A stretch of 64,000 nt of DNA from positions 13,249,501 to 13,313,500 of the forward strand of contig CM076142.1 of assembly GCA_038025085.1 (NCBI GenBank), read 5' to 3'. Position numbers and translations under genes: made by a program. Origin of the DNA: Tetragonia tetragonoides. Taxonomy: Eukaryota; Streptophyta; Magnoliopsida; Caryophyllales; Aizoaceae. How positions within the stretch are numbered: position 1 is the first letter of the stretch; every line of letters begins with the position of its first letter. This document shows, piece by piece, positions 1 to 12,257 of the stretch. Under the pieces are notes generated by a model. The model was not told where the DNA came from, did no database searches, and saw nothing but the letters and a program-made list of their open reading frames with translations.

Positions 1-663
1 TGATAGCTGTGCAGATGGAATTCCAATGAATCGATGGATATTGCTCTTTACTGTAGCCTGATGTCCCTTTAAATTTCTGCTGAGAACGGGAGGTGTGGGA
101 ACCAATTGGGTCATTGGGTGAGAGGTAAAATAGTACTCCCTCCGTTTCTGAAAAATGGTAACATTTACTTTTGCACGGTCTCCAATGTACTACTTTGACC
201 ATAAATATTTGTGTTTATATGAATATATAAACTATAAAAAATAGATTTTCTGAAAGTACTAATTAAAACGAATGCAACGATAGTATTTTTACATTTTTAA
301 TCCTTATATTTTTCCGAAATCAATGGTCAAAGTTTGTAAAGTTTGACCTTCAAAAAGTAAATGTTATCATTTTTCCGAAACGGAGGGAGTATGAAAGTGA
401 GGTTTTAAGATTTTTCTTTTTTTTTTTTTTTAATGTTTGTTTTATTATTTTGCATTTGTAATTGAAGTGAAATGATTTGTTATTAAATAAAGTTTTTTAG
501 CTGTTGGTAAATCATCAAATAGAAGGGTGGGATTGCCTCCTACTTGAACTTGACCCTATATGTGATTATCTATTGCTTTAACCTTTTACAATATTGTTTA
601 CTGCACTTTTTTCATCTTTTTGGAGCCTAACCGTATTTTTCGTGTCATAATTGAGTTGTCTAG
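1..663. other. Non-coding flank or intron before the first visible fumarase exon
   Basis: This stretch holds a Stowaway-like MITE (136-389) and AT-rich sequence with a T-tract near 415-432. The first visible fumarase exon opens at 664 on the third base of a Lys codon, so at least one more coding exon must lie upstream. I looked for a mitochondrial presequence here and found none, so I read this as the intron before that exon. No other gene is seen. Confidence 0.6.
136..389. mobile_element. Stowaway-like (Tc1/mariner) MITE
   Basis: The 254-bp element begins CTCCCTCCGTTTC and ends with the inverse GAAACGGAGGGAG. It is flanked by TA dinucleotides (134-135 and 390-391), the target duplication expected of Stowaway MITEs. 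The inverted ends continue inward (a TTACTTTT-like block on the left pairs with AAAAGTAA on the right). It has no coding capacity. Confidence 0.9.
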
Positions 664-3600
664 ATTGTGGGGAGCTCAAACTCAGAGATCACTACAAAAC
701 TTTGATATTGGAGGGGAGCGTGAACGAATGCCTGAGCCTATAGTTCGAGCCTTTGGCATTTTGAAGAAATGTGCTGCCAAGGTTTATCTAACTCTCCACT
801 TCTCTGTTCTCTCTCATAATAAAACTTAGAGAAACGTTTGCTTATTTCGCAACGAAGGATATTGTAATAATTGCATAATGATGAGCATCGGGTCCCTGGG
901 CTGTGAGTGTATCTTTTGTGTTCTCATTTGTTGACTATAATTTAGATATAATGGATGCAGTGCTGTACTTTCCTTGATATTTTTGTGGTAACTTTATATT
1001 TCGGCTTGCAAGGGACCATGTGAGCTTCTTAGTTTACTAGTCATCTTAATCAACTACTGAAGTAAGCCTTGTCTTGTGTATTGCTACAGGTGAACATGGA
1101 GTATGGCCTTGACCCAACGATAGGTAAAGCAATAATGCAGGCTGCCCAAGAAGTGGCAGAGGGGAAGTTAAATGATCATTTTCCACTTGTCGTATGGCAA
1201 ACTGGGAGTGGCACACAAAGCAACATGAATGCCAATGAGGTTGGTGCACATATAGTTCTTGCGAGTTTTATACGTCCTTTTGACAGTCTTCATTTATTCT
1301 TTTGTATTCCTTTTCCTGCTCCCCTTCCCTTTTGTTTCTATGTTTTTAATCCATTCTATTAACATGCAGGTTATTGCAAATAGGGCAGCTGAGATCCTTG
1401 GTCATAAGCGTGGTGATAAGTTTGTGCATCCAAATGACCATGTCAATAGGTCACAGTCTTCTAATGACACATTCCCAACTGTAAGTGATTGTATTAATGA
1501 AGTAACAAATATTACAGCAAAGGAGGACAGATGTCTCCAAAATATTTAGTTACAAATAAGTGCAGCCCAGTTATGCGGAACTTGAGTAATAGACTAATTT
1601 CTAAATGCCCCTGAAGCTCTAGCCCACAGTGACGCTAGATAGTGTGTTATTCTCCTATAGTAGTTACTTCTTTGGAAATGTTTTATTGTGGAGGATATCT
1701 TGTCCTTTCTCTTGATGTACATTTATTTTTTATTTTTTATTTTGATCTAAACGTGATGTGCATTTGATATTCCTTAATACACTTTTTCTTAGTCTAATTT
1801 TTTTGTGAGGATTATGCATGTTTTGCTTGAAATGGCGTAAAACATTAGTTCATGTATTGAATAAATTATCTACTTACTGGGTTGTTGTTGTTGTTGTTGT
1901 TGTTGAAGTATCAAGTATTGACTATCACTTTCTGTCCAGGTGATGCATATTGCAGCAGCCATGGAAACAAATTCAAGATTGCTACCCAACTTAAAGAGTT
2001 TGCATTCTACACTTCATGCTAAGGTGAATATGCATTCTACATTTGTTTTACATACAAAACTAAAAGCAATTTCTTCTATCCGGAATCATAACACCGTAGT
2101 CTTATCTACTGATTTTTGACATCGGCTTCTGTAATCCCATATGTAGAAAAACATTGTAAGCAATGCACTCAAGTGCCAACAGCTTTCTTTTTCTTGCTGG
2201 CAATGTGCAACATATTTTTGCAAGATCTCAATAGGATGTTGGGTATGACAGCATAAAAAAGCAAAACCAGACATATGCACAGAAAACAAATGTGCATATA
2301 TTTGATTATAAGGCATATATTAAATGCTCCTTCCATCGATTATATTGCGTGTTCCTTTGCGTGGGAAAGTTCATTATGAAGTTTATGTTACTCTTATTTT
2401 TTGTGGGAAAAGAGAGGTAATAAGGTGCCAGCTGCACAACTTTTGGGTGCCACATGGACTCTCAAATACCGGTTTAGTGTGACCCAGATTTGTCCAAACC
2501 ATGCATTTGATATAAAGAAGGTTGTTGTATAAACCTTGGCTAGTGTCAAGTTAGAACTTGTTTTTATAATCTTAAAGTTAATAATGGTTCAATTTTAGTT
2601 GGCGACTTTCCTCTATGAAGTCAACCACTGGTTTTGCCGATTCTTATGGAGCTGTTGTACTCTGCCTTGCCAGAGCTATGTGCATCTCTTGTAATTGAAT
2701 TAATGCATTGGAGACTGGAAGACTGGGACCAAGAAAAAAAAGGATGCTGTAGTTTGGCGTGGTAGTAGTAGACCAGTGGACACATGTTGTTGGTGCTTGG
2801 TAGCCTGTTCTGTTTGTGAATTGGTGCTTACTTAGTTCCACGCGGTAGCGTTGTATGGTTCATGACGCCCTTGCTTAAATTAGCCTATAAAATCTTTTTC
2901 TTTTGCTTCTTAAGAAGTTAGAGACTGTGCATAAGTGTGTTACTATGTTATGTGAGTAACTTAGAGACTATGAACATGTGTGTTACTATTTTATGTGGAT
3001 AACTGAAGGATGAATTTGAAAATGTTGGACTGTTATGATATTTAATGTTGTGCAGTGATAAGTCATAAGTGGCTTCAAATTTTTAACTGAGAGTATCTTT
3101 GCAGAAGTTTAGATATTTGATGGAATCTTTTTTTTTTTTTTTTTTTTTTGGCATCTAAAGTCTGATAATGTACTTCGCCTCTGATGCTTGTACAATGAAA
3201 TTGATGGATGTTCTCTTTTTCCTTTTCCTTAGTCTGTTGAATTTAAAGACATTATTAAGATTGGACGTACTCATACTCAAGATGCAACTCCTTTGACACT
3301 TGGTCAAGAGTTCAGTGGCTATACTACACAAGTAAGTATTTTGCTGTTCACATCTGCCAATTTTTTAGGGATTTTCGGGAACTGTGCATAAAGTGACCCT
3401 GCACTTTCATTTCTTCCCATTCAAAGCCACGTCCATATCATGTCCTTTATTTCCTATTATTAAACTAGGTGGTGTTACTTTGAATAGAGAACTACAGTAT
3501 CTAATATCAAATTCATTTGGAAGTTTAGGCAACCTGTCAGTAATCTGTTAATTTAATTACCGCAGTTTTGTTACAACTTAGGAAGGCTACATGAATCTGA

Positions 3601-4893
3601 GCCTTCTTACCCAGCACTTGGTGAGAGGCAGAGCCTTGTAATACGCACCAGGCTAGTGATAGGTGTTGATGGTATTCTAGTTCTAGCCATCAAACATAAG
3701 TCAAATTTGTGCTAAAGAATCTTTGAAAGGGCATAAGTTCTCATGGTATGAGATCTTCTGTGGTGGGTCCTTGCACACTTCAGGACATCATGGGCACCAT
3801 GACCTGTGATATCACTAAATTTTAGCCAAAAATACAAAATTACCTAAAATCTGTAGTTAAAAGGACTCTAGGTACATGGAAGGTTAATAATTTTGATTAA
3901 TCAAAATAAGTTGATAGTTGGTTTTGACATTTTGGCATATAACTACCCAGAGGTCTCTAACTTTGTGCCTTGATTGCAGGTAAAGTATGGAATTGACAGA
4001 ATTGTATGTACTCTACCTCGGATGTATCAGGTAAGCACTCTCAGTTTTCTTTTTTCCCCCTTTTCCACTTCTATCATTCTTCTAACATTCTGAATTTATC
4101 ATCTTGCAGCTTGCACAAGGAGGCACTGCTGTGGGAACTAGATTAAACACAAAGAAAGGGTATGTGTTCATCTTGGTGTTTACCTAAATTGATAATCTCG
4201 GAGGGTTACCAGCAGTGGACCTTCTTTTTTGTGGACAAACATCTTAGTCCTTTGTTTAGTCAAATCTATAAAGAATGTTTTGATGGTCTGTTGACTTCTT
4301 TGGCTTGCTGAAGGCTATGGTGGTATGCTGAAAGTTTTGTTTACATGCATCATTTTGAATCATTCTGGTTGCAACACATATAGCAAGTCACTGAAAGCCC
4401 AATCTCCCTCTTTCATGGACCCTAGCCAGCAAATTTCAAGGCCAACCATTAAACTGAGCCATATTGACATATTTCTCGGCTAATCAATTCAACAGTTATC
4501 AGTTGTCCACATCCATCGTCAGCCACCCAAGCTCCCTCGTCAGGCCCTCGACACTCAAAAGTCTAGTCAATCAATCTTGTATCCATTCCAAGCCTCCCCC
4601 ATGGCCTATGCTCACTGTCAAATGTTCTGCCATCATAGAAGCTCGACATCATCAGGATAAGAGACGGAAGGATGGACATAAAGAGATACATGGGTCTTGG
4701 TTTGCTTTGGCAGGGAAGTGGAGAGTGGTTTGACTGAGAGAGGAGTGAGAATGGGAGAGGCTGGGCATGGGGAACATAAATAATAATGATTACTATGGTT
4801 ATTTTCTCTTGCATCTTATGTCATTTATCTTTTTGATTTGCTTTTATCGTGAATCTACACTTCCCCTCTCTCCTCTGCCTCTCAGAGACGAAA

Positions 4894-4929
<36 letters not shown>

Positions 4930-7900
4930 GGAACTGGAAAACAGATGACTTTTCTCTTTCCCCTGCTTTATTGAATATCTGTTTCCTTTTACAATGAACT
5001 TTATGTTTTTCGGAAAAAAAAAGTTAATCAATATATTTAAGAACTAAACAAAAAACACACATTTTTTCGTGAGAGATTTTATGTTTTTTATTTATTTATT
5101 CAAGTATTTGATTTCTTTAAAATCGTTCAAGATATCTATTTTTGTACGAGAAAACTATATACTTACATGGACCATTTTTAGAAATAGATTCTGTTAAAAG
5201 TTCTAGTTGCCATACCAATTTCGTACTTTTTGAACATTTACTCGCTGTGCCCCTACCTGTTCCGAATTCCGATGCAAGTTAGCTCGTCAGTCATCACAAG
5301 GCTTGTGCCTTTTGTTGTGGGAGAGGATTTGAACCAATGACTCTTCTGAACATGAAGGTAATTGGAGAAGTGAGGTGAACGGAAAAATAACTGGTTATGT
5401 TCATTACCATAAGAAAAGTTATGTAGACATAGTATACACCAAGGATAAATGGAATGAGATATAGGAGTTTGTGTGGAACATTAGATGAATAGGTTATACA
5501 ACCTGTTCATTATGTTTTCAGAGGCCAAATTGGTTGGATGGTATCTAAAGGCTTTTGCCATTTCTTTGTCCAATTCTATTAAGCTGGATGTTGCAAGTTG
5601 GTCATATTTTCATCATCTGTAATTTGATATGTATGAGCTTGGCTATCTTTCAGGTTTGACGTGAAGATTGCTGCTGCAGTTGCTGACGAGACGAACTTAC
5701 CTTTTGTAACAGCTGAAAACAAATTTGAAGCTTTGGTATATATCTAATTCCTCAATCCATTTTCCTTTTGTGCTTACTGTGCTTTTCAGAAAATAATATC
5801 ACCTTCACCATCATTGTTCATTTTGCTGGTTCTTTAGGCTGCACATGATGCTTTTGTTGAAACAAGTGGTGCTGTAAATACTGTGGCTGCTTCCCTTATG
5901 AAGATTGCCAATGACGTACGATTTTTAGGAAGGTATTGTACCATCCCTTGGATATGAAACCAGCTCATTTGATTGTGAATGGTTCCCTCTGCCCGCAGTT
6001 AGTAGTCACATTGTAACATTGGCTCAAATTCAAAGACCCAAAGCATTTGGAATATGGGACCAAAGTACCCTGAAATAGCTAAATAACCAAGGTTGTAGAG
6101 CTGGGCATAATAGCTTGAGGCTGGCACTAGTAGCAATAATGTGGGCTTTGCTTATAATGCTATGACTTTGTCGATGCTCAAAAGTACAATATGTTTGTAC
6201 AAGTGAATCAGGTTGAATTCTGATTGGCTCAATTTCATGATAAAATTGCCGCGGGGGGTGGGGGGTGGGGGGAGGAGGGAGGGAGGTGGGGTGTGGCCGT
6301 GTGGGTAGCCAGCAACAGCTTTATAAAGCAGTAAATTGGTGTCACATATTGAAGTATCTCTCTCACATCCTCCTCCCCCTCCCCCTCCCCCTCCCCCTCC
6401 CTCCTCTTCTTTCATTACTTCAATGAGTTACTAAGATACCAAAATGGGTCTAGAAATTGAACCAAAATTTGGAGGTTCAATTTATAGCCCCATTTTGGTT
6501 TCTTTGAAATTCGTGGGGAAGGAGGGATGTGACTTGTGAGAGAGAGATACTCAAAGACCAAGAATCTTGGTCAACAGTGGGGCCTGTGGGGGTATAATGA
6601 TGAAATGCTACTATTTCGGGAAAGTGAACTTTTCTGGACAATCTAATATAGTAAAAGTGACTATTTTTTCAGTTGAAAGGAGTATACCTCTGTTATTGCT
6701 AACCATTATTTTCTTCTTCAGTGGTCCACGATGCGGTCTTGGTGAACTAATTCTTCCAGAAAATGAGCCTGGGAGCAGTATTATGCCTGTAAAGCCTTTC
6801 TCTATAATCTCCCCCCCCCCCCCCCCTCTCGCTTATGTTGGTAGAGATATTTGATTATGTGCCTTCATCAATAGCTAATACTGATATATTCACCTTTTAA
6901 CCTACAGGGAAAGGTTAATCCCACACAGTGTGAGGCTTTGACTATGGTCTGTGCTCAGGTAAAGCTAGCATGTCTGTCCATGATTTGTATACCCGAAGGA
7001 CAATTAAGTATTTAGATGGAGCATTGGTTATGTATTATTATGCTTTTTTCCTCGTAATGGTATTATGAATTAATTCTGGAATGACCTCATTTTTGCCACA
7101 GGAAATGATCTTTTGTTGGTACCAATAATTTGAAGCAAGTAAATTTATTGTCATTAATCTGCTATGTCTTTATACTTGCAGGTAATGGGGAACCACGTGG
7201 CCATTACTGTTGGGGGATCAAACGGTCATTTTGAGCTAAATGTATTCAAGCCCCTCATTGCAAATGCCCTCCTTCATGTATGTACATCATTATCTCGATC
7301 TTTATGTATATCATTTATGATCGATTTTGTAGAACTGGTAATGTGCAAATATTTGCCAAGGTGCCTGGATGGTCGATACCCAAGACTTTTGAATTATGCA
7401 ATCGTTTTATTTGCTCTTTTCATACATTGAATGCTATCTTCCCATAAACAGCAGTGAAAAGTACTCCCTCCGCCCCACTAAGATCTTTACACTTTGAAAT
7501 GACACACTTTTAGGAGAACAAAACTGGGCTCATGGGTTCTTAAAGTGCCCTAGACTCTTGAAATTTGAATGAAGGGGTAGGGAGGTCATTTACAACCAAA
7601 AATCTTACCCCTTTTTGGAAGTGTAAAACTTCTAGTGGGACAGACCGAATAGAAAAGTGTTAAGATTTTAGTGGGCGGAGGGAGTATGTTTATTTCTTGC
7701 AAGGCTATAGCCTAAGAAATATTCAAGTGTTTTTTGTAAGCCTTCTTGAGCTCACTATCATGTTCTTAATAGTGCTGGAATCTCCATTATGTTTACATTA
7801 CTAATTCTAAATTTGTCTTTTTTGCCTCTAGTCAATGCGATTACTGGGGGATGCATCTGCTTCTTTTGAAAAGAACTGTGTAAGGGGGATTCAAGCAAAC

Positions 7901-8737
7901 AGGGAGAGAATTTCGAAGTTACTGAATGAGGTGAGTCTGTTACAGTTACGTTCGAGAAATGAAGTTTCACTCAAACAATTTCAGACAGCAACATTTACTG
8001 ATTGTTCTATTCTCCTTGGTGTTTTGCCCGTTTGTACTCGCAGTCACTCATGCTTGTGACAGCTTTAAACCCTGTAAGTTATTGCTGCCTGTTCAGTCTT
8101 GATTTTCGTCATATGGCCTTTTGCTTCTGTATTGACTAAGATCTGTTCTTTTCCCAGAAAATTGGGTATGACAATGCTGCAGCAGTTGCCAAGAAAGCAC
8201 ACAAAGAGGGAACTACATTGAAGGTATGATTCTTTCTTCTCCAGATTGGATCAGTTTATCTTCTGCCTACTCTCGTAATTCATAGCTTTTCTTCATCTAC
8301 ACCAACACCATATGCTAGAAATCTTGAACTAGCATTCATTAAATTTGTCTTGGTAAATCCTCAGCAAGGATTGCACACTTAGTGATCTTGTAGATATTGA
8401 ACTTCTCTTAGTTGCACAAGGCCACTGGTTTACATGAAAAGGGTTATTATGATGGTGTTCTGCACTTGTGGTGGTGAAATTTCCGTGTCAGCTAATTGTT
8501 AGCAAGAAACAGCAATTCGAGGAAAATTGCTGATTAATGCTGAGAGTGGTTATGTCAAGGAAGATTATTACTAGCTGCTCGGCTTTTGAAATTCAGGTCT
8601 GTTTCAAATGATTAAAATGCATTATCTTACAGAATTATTGCCTGCTGCAGGAAGCTGCATTGAGTCTTGGAGTTCTGACGGAGGAAGAGTTTCACCAGCA
8701 TGTGGTACCGGAAAAGATGATTGGTCCCACTGATTAA
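664..8737 (+). CDS. FUM1: Fumarate hydratase, class II (5' partial)
   Basis: Class II fumarases interconvert fumarate and malate, in the mitochondrial TCA cycle for the plant FUM1 type. Sixteen exons read through: 664-781, 1090-1239, 1370-1480, 1940-2023, 3233-3331, 3980-4030, 4110-4159, 5654-5735, 5838-5932, 6722-6788, 6908-6958, 7182-7277, 7832-7930, 8044-8073, 8158-8223 and 8651-8737 (TAA). All junctions are GT-AG. They encode 444 residues from [13 protein letters not shown] to KMIGPTD; plant FUM1 has about 490, so only the N-terminus with the targeting peptide is missing, off the window. Family motifs seen are [43 protein letters not shown] and the catalytic loop GSSIMPGKVNPTQ, which is split by intron 10. 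One oddity is GTAVGTRLN at 4110-4159, where the family has GTGLN. The transcript would be constitutive, but nothing in the visible sequence shows regulation. Confidence 0.96.
1881..1905. repeat. (GTT)n microsatellite
   Basis: About eight GTT units in a fumarase intron, directly preceded by TTACTGG. The same TACTGGGTTGTTG string ends the truncated SINE-like insertion near 44.3 kb, so this may be the tail of a nearly erased SINE. I found no target duplication here. Confidence 0.7.
4897..4928. repeat. 32-base poly-G run
   Basis: An uninterrupted run of G in fumarase intron 7. Such a tract can fold as a G-quadruplex on the coding strand and is prone to length error in sequencing, so its exact length is uncertain. 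Confidence 0.85.
6251..6405. repeat. G-rich tract followed by C-rich tract in fumarase intron 9
   Basis: GGGGGGTGGGG units at 6251-6290 are followed about 80 bases later by repeated CCTCCCCCT units at 6369-6405. The two can pair as an imperfect hairpin in RNA. A separate 15-base poly-C lies at 6811-6825 in intron 10, close after exon 10. No gene is present. Confidence 0.6.
7464..7684. mobile_element. Stowaway-like MITE in fumarase intron 12
   Basis: The 221-bp element starts CTCCCTCCGCCCCACTAAGA and ends with the inverse, TTTTAGTGGGCGGAGGGAG. It is flanked by TA at 7462-7463 and 7685-7686. It shares the outermost ends with the MITE at 136-389 but differs inside, so the two are separate subfamilies. 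Confidence 0.9.
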
Positions 8738-8949
8738 CCATAACAGTTCCTACCTGTGGGCAAGATTGACGAAAACCAGAAGCATTATCTGCCTGATTTT
8801 TCATCTGTCAGCATTGCATTCTTCGAGTTGGATTCGGAAATAATAATCCAACATCATTTTTTCGTACGCCATATTGTTGAGGCTTTCTTAAGTGAGTGGT
8901 CTTAACTTTCGGATCTCTGGAGCAGGCAAAACTGATGTTGGAAAGTGCT

Positions 8950-8955
8950 AATAAA
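8950..8955 (+). terminator. Candidate poly(A) signal of the fumarase gene
   Basis: AATAAA lies 213 bases after the fumarase stop codon, a usual 3' UTR distance for a plant gene. The cleavage site itself cannot be placed from sequence. Confidence 0.5.
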
Positions 8956-11139
8956 GAGAAAGCCTCCCACAATTTTGAACTGGCATAGTGGTAGTTTTAA
9001 GGTTTTATCATTAACTACCTAAATATTACTATCAGTGCTTACTATGAATACTATACAAGTTACTATAGTCCAGTTTCTTACCGCTGGTAATTTCTTTTCT
9101 ATAGAGCCTATAGTGTTTGATTATGGCAATGCTTTTGTAATGTCTTTTGCAAAGTTCTTCTCAATTCACTCTCAGATTTCCAGCCAAAAGGCCGAAAGTA
9201 AAAGTAATCTCAAGGTCAAATGTATAACAATTGATCTGTTGAGTCCGCTGAGCTCAGATAAGCTTGTGTTTCTATATTCCACATGTCCCATATTTCTCAT
9301 TTGTCGATTTAAAATTGGATTGACATTTCAAATATAGCTTTTTAGTATCAAGTATATAGACTAATTGAGCCAAATCTTGCCAACGAGCTGCGTAGCTCAA
9401 TAATGTCACTTCTGTGGCCTCTTATTGTTACGGTTGGGTTCAGGTAGCTTGGGGATTGTGAACGTTGGGGTTGCCCCAAGCCCCCAATGTAGTACTATCA
9501 AATAGATAGTAGTATATTCCAACAACAGTCTAAAAACGAGAACAAATGTATCTTGCATAGTATTCTACTAGTATTAAGGGTTAATGCCTAGGTAAGTTTT
9601 AGGTGGGCTAGATCACCCTCGGTTTGCAAAACACCAACCCCATGGTTTCCTGGGTCTCCGTTTTATTTCTTACCGTTTGTGCTAACTATTTTCTCACCTC
9701 TTTTACACTTTAAATTTTTGGGTGCTTGCATTTGTACTGAGCTGGATACAAACAACACTCAAAAAATAAAAAAGTTTGCCTCCTTTCTCTTAAATTGGAC
9801 CTCAACCCATACTCCTACAACTCCAATTGTCCGCCTTTTCTGAAGTGGGTTGTACCTAACATGGGTACAACTTATCAGCATAATGCACTGTTTTTTAACG
9901 GAATGTTCAATGTATTCTCTTAATATGTCCAAAACACGCCAGTCTCATATTACACATTCAACGAAACATTCTCATATTGTCACCATTAGTTTTTTAATAT
10001 AAGACACTCTACTTAATAATCTTATAAGCATGTCCAACCTAATAATCATATAAATTAACCTATATTTATTTTAATCTTTTTAATTGGCATTTTCTTCTCA
10101 CATAAAAGTACAAAGACACTTCTCTATTTCAACCACTTTGCATTGATTCGAACACTATATCGTAATTTGTTACTCCATCGTTTAGGGTGATAGATTTCAT
10201 AAACTTGGACTCTCTTTCTCGGTATAACTTCTGCAAAAACTTTGACATCCACATACAAGACAACAAAAATTACATTCCAGTACGTCATATCTGTCTTGCT
10301 CAACTTAAAGCCCTTCTACTTTAACATATATCTCCAAAGTTCTAACTTATTACTAGCACCTTCTATTGTCTCATCTATGCACACACACAACTAAATTGTA
10401 ACTTAAAAAATTGGTGAATCCGTGCTTTTATTTATGATATTCAACCCCAAAAACTTGTTTAGTTTGATGAAAAATATAGGGAAAAAAAAAAGAAAATTAG
10501 AAAATGCGTACATTTCCAATATTTGGTTACATATATAGAAAGAGATAGAAAAGGAAAAGGATAGGGAAAGAAAGGACTTGGTAGGAAAAAGAACCCATCT
10601 CATTTTTCCAGAAATTTGGAGGAATTTGGACGCACTCGTAGTTGATATCGAAATACAAGAAAATTAACAAAAAATTTTGAATTATGTTTTGCTAAACCAA
10701 CCAATAAGAATGAGAATTACTTTCTTTTCTCATCCTTTACTTTTATTTTCTTAAAAAAAGCCTAAAGACGGAAGTTGATTTGCCCTTGTCAGTGCAGTTA
10801 AGGATGAGGACAGGATTTAGTAACCTGATTCTAATACTGGAATAGGTTCGGACTTAGTGGATTTGTACCTAGAACTGACCCTGCTAATATAAATTTTGGA
10901 TCCCAAAATTCGAAACTAGTTGCAACCAATTTCAATTCTGGATTTCATTTTTTCTGAATTGAAACCTAGTGGGTACTTAATGGGACCAATTTTGTGTACT
11001 CAAAGAGGGCTCGCAACTAAAATTGGTATTGGACTCGTTCTCAATACAATTACTGCCATTGTTAACTTAATTTCGCTATCGAATACTTCACAGTTTTAGT
11101 GTTTTTGACAATGTATTTTTGATTTGGGAGCAAGGGTAT
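8956..11139. other. Gene-free AT-rich spacer
   Basis: No open frame resembling a protein and no clear element boundary is seen. There are short AT-rich and simple-sequence tracts only. It separates the fumarase 3' end from the LINE relic. Confidence 0.6.
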
Positions 11140-12070
11140 TATTACACAATTAAAACCTTATAGTTTTTAGATAGTGTATATATACATACTTTTAACAAGA
11201 TATGCAATGTTTGGTGGTATACATTTTCCTTCAAAGATCTTCCCATTTCTATTCTTCCAGATTTCCCAGACAGCAATTGGGAAGCTGAAACTCCAAGGGA
11301 GGGTATTAGCACTACTCTGTCTGCTGTTATTAGTATTTTGGTGGATCCAAGATTTGAGTTCAGAGTCAAAAAAATTAATCATTAACCAAGCCTAGGAGTT
11401 TTTCAGCTCTCAAACCCACCACCCCTCACCCAACTCACCTCCTGCCAACACAAGTCAAGTAAATCACCCTTATAACCAGTTAGTTTCTGCCCAGGGCTCC
11501 TGTACCTAGATCCCTCCTGTGCAGGGAAGACTAAAAGTCAATGTGGATGCTTCCTTTAAGTCAGATATTGGAGATAGTGGTTGTGCAGGTGTTTGCAGGA
11601 ACTATAGAGGAGAGTGGCAGAAAGGTTTTATGAGAAAGGGGAATTCATGCTGAAATACAGGGAATTGCAAATGCTTTGCAATGGATTTAACAAGAGGAAT
11701 GGGAAGATATCATCATCAGCAGTGACTCCCAGAAAGCAGTCAATATGATAAATGCCACAACTGTGGAAAAAAGCCCACTAATGTACTTAATCATGGACTG
11801 CAGGGAATGGCCGAGTAGAATTCCAAGTGGGAAGCTGTTTTTTGAGCATAGGAGCCAGAACAGAATAGTTGATCAAATGGCAAAGGAGGCAAGGAATGAC
11901 GTCTGTTGTAATCAAAACTTATTGACTGTTCTTAATGCCCCTCCCCAAAACTGTATTTTGCTATTAGAGGAGGGCGCCTTCCATGGGAAACTTGTAGAAA
12001 ACTATGTAGATCCTGAACTGTTTATATTTAGTTAACTATAATATATGCACTAATTTCTATCAAAAAAAAA
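11140..12070. pseudogene. LINE 3' relic with an inverted 5' part (RNase H-like domain)
   Basis: On the plus strand, from about 11513, the translation reads PPVQGRLKVNVDASFKSD, the entry to the RNase H-like domain carried at the 3' end of many plant LINEs. After a stop and frameshift near 11650 it continues AEIQGIANALQW, SDSQKAVNMI, DCREW and FEHRSQNRIVDQMAKEA, ending before an A-run at 12062-12070. Immediately upstream, 11167-11382 reads on the minus strand as FPIAVWEIWKNRNGKIFEGK, a segment that in intact LINEs lies just N-terminal of this domain in the same orientation. The upstream part is therefore inverted against the downstream part. Broken by stops and not functional. Confidence 0.75.
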
Positions 12071-12257
12071 GGGGGCGGATGCAGGGTATCTGGTTTGCAA
12101 TTGGATCTACCAAATCTAAGTTTGAGTATTAATTTTGAGGAATTGGTTTAAATTCTAGTGCTAAAAATAAATACCAATTCGAAAACTTGATCTAACCAAT
12201 TTTAAGACCAAGCTCTAAAATATTAGGAAAATTTCCACTTTGGTGTCCTGAGGTATT

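Noticed and set aside
9035..9337. 100-codon frame after the fumarase gene
   Set aside because: AT-rich, no conserved motif, lies in or just beyond the 3' flank.
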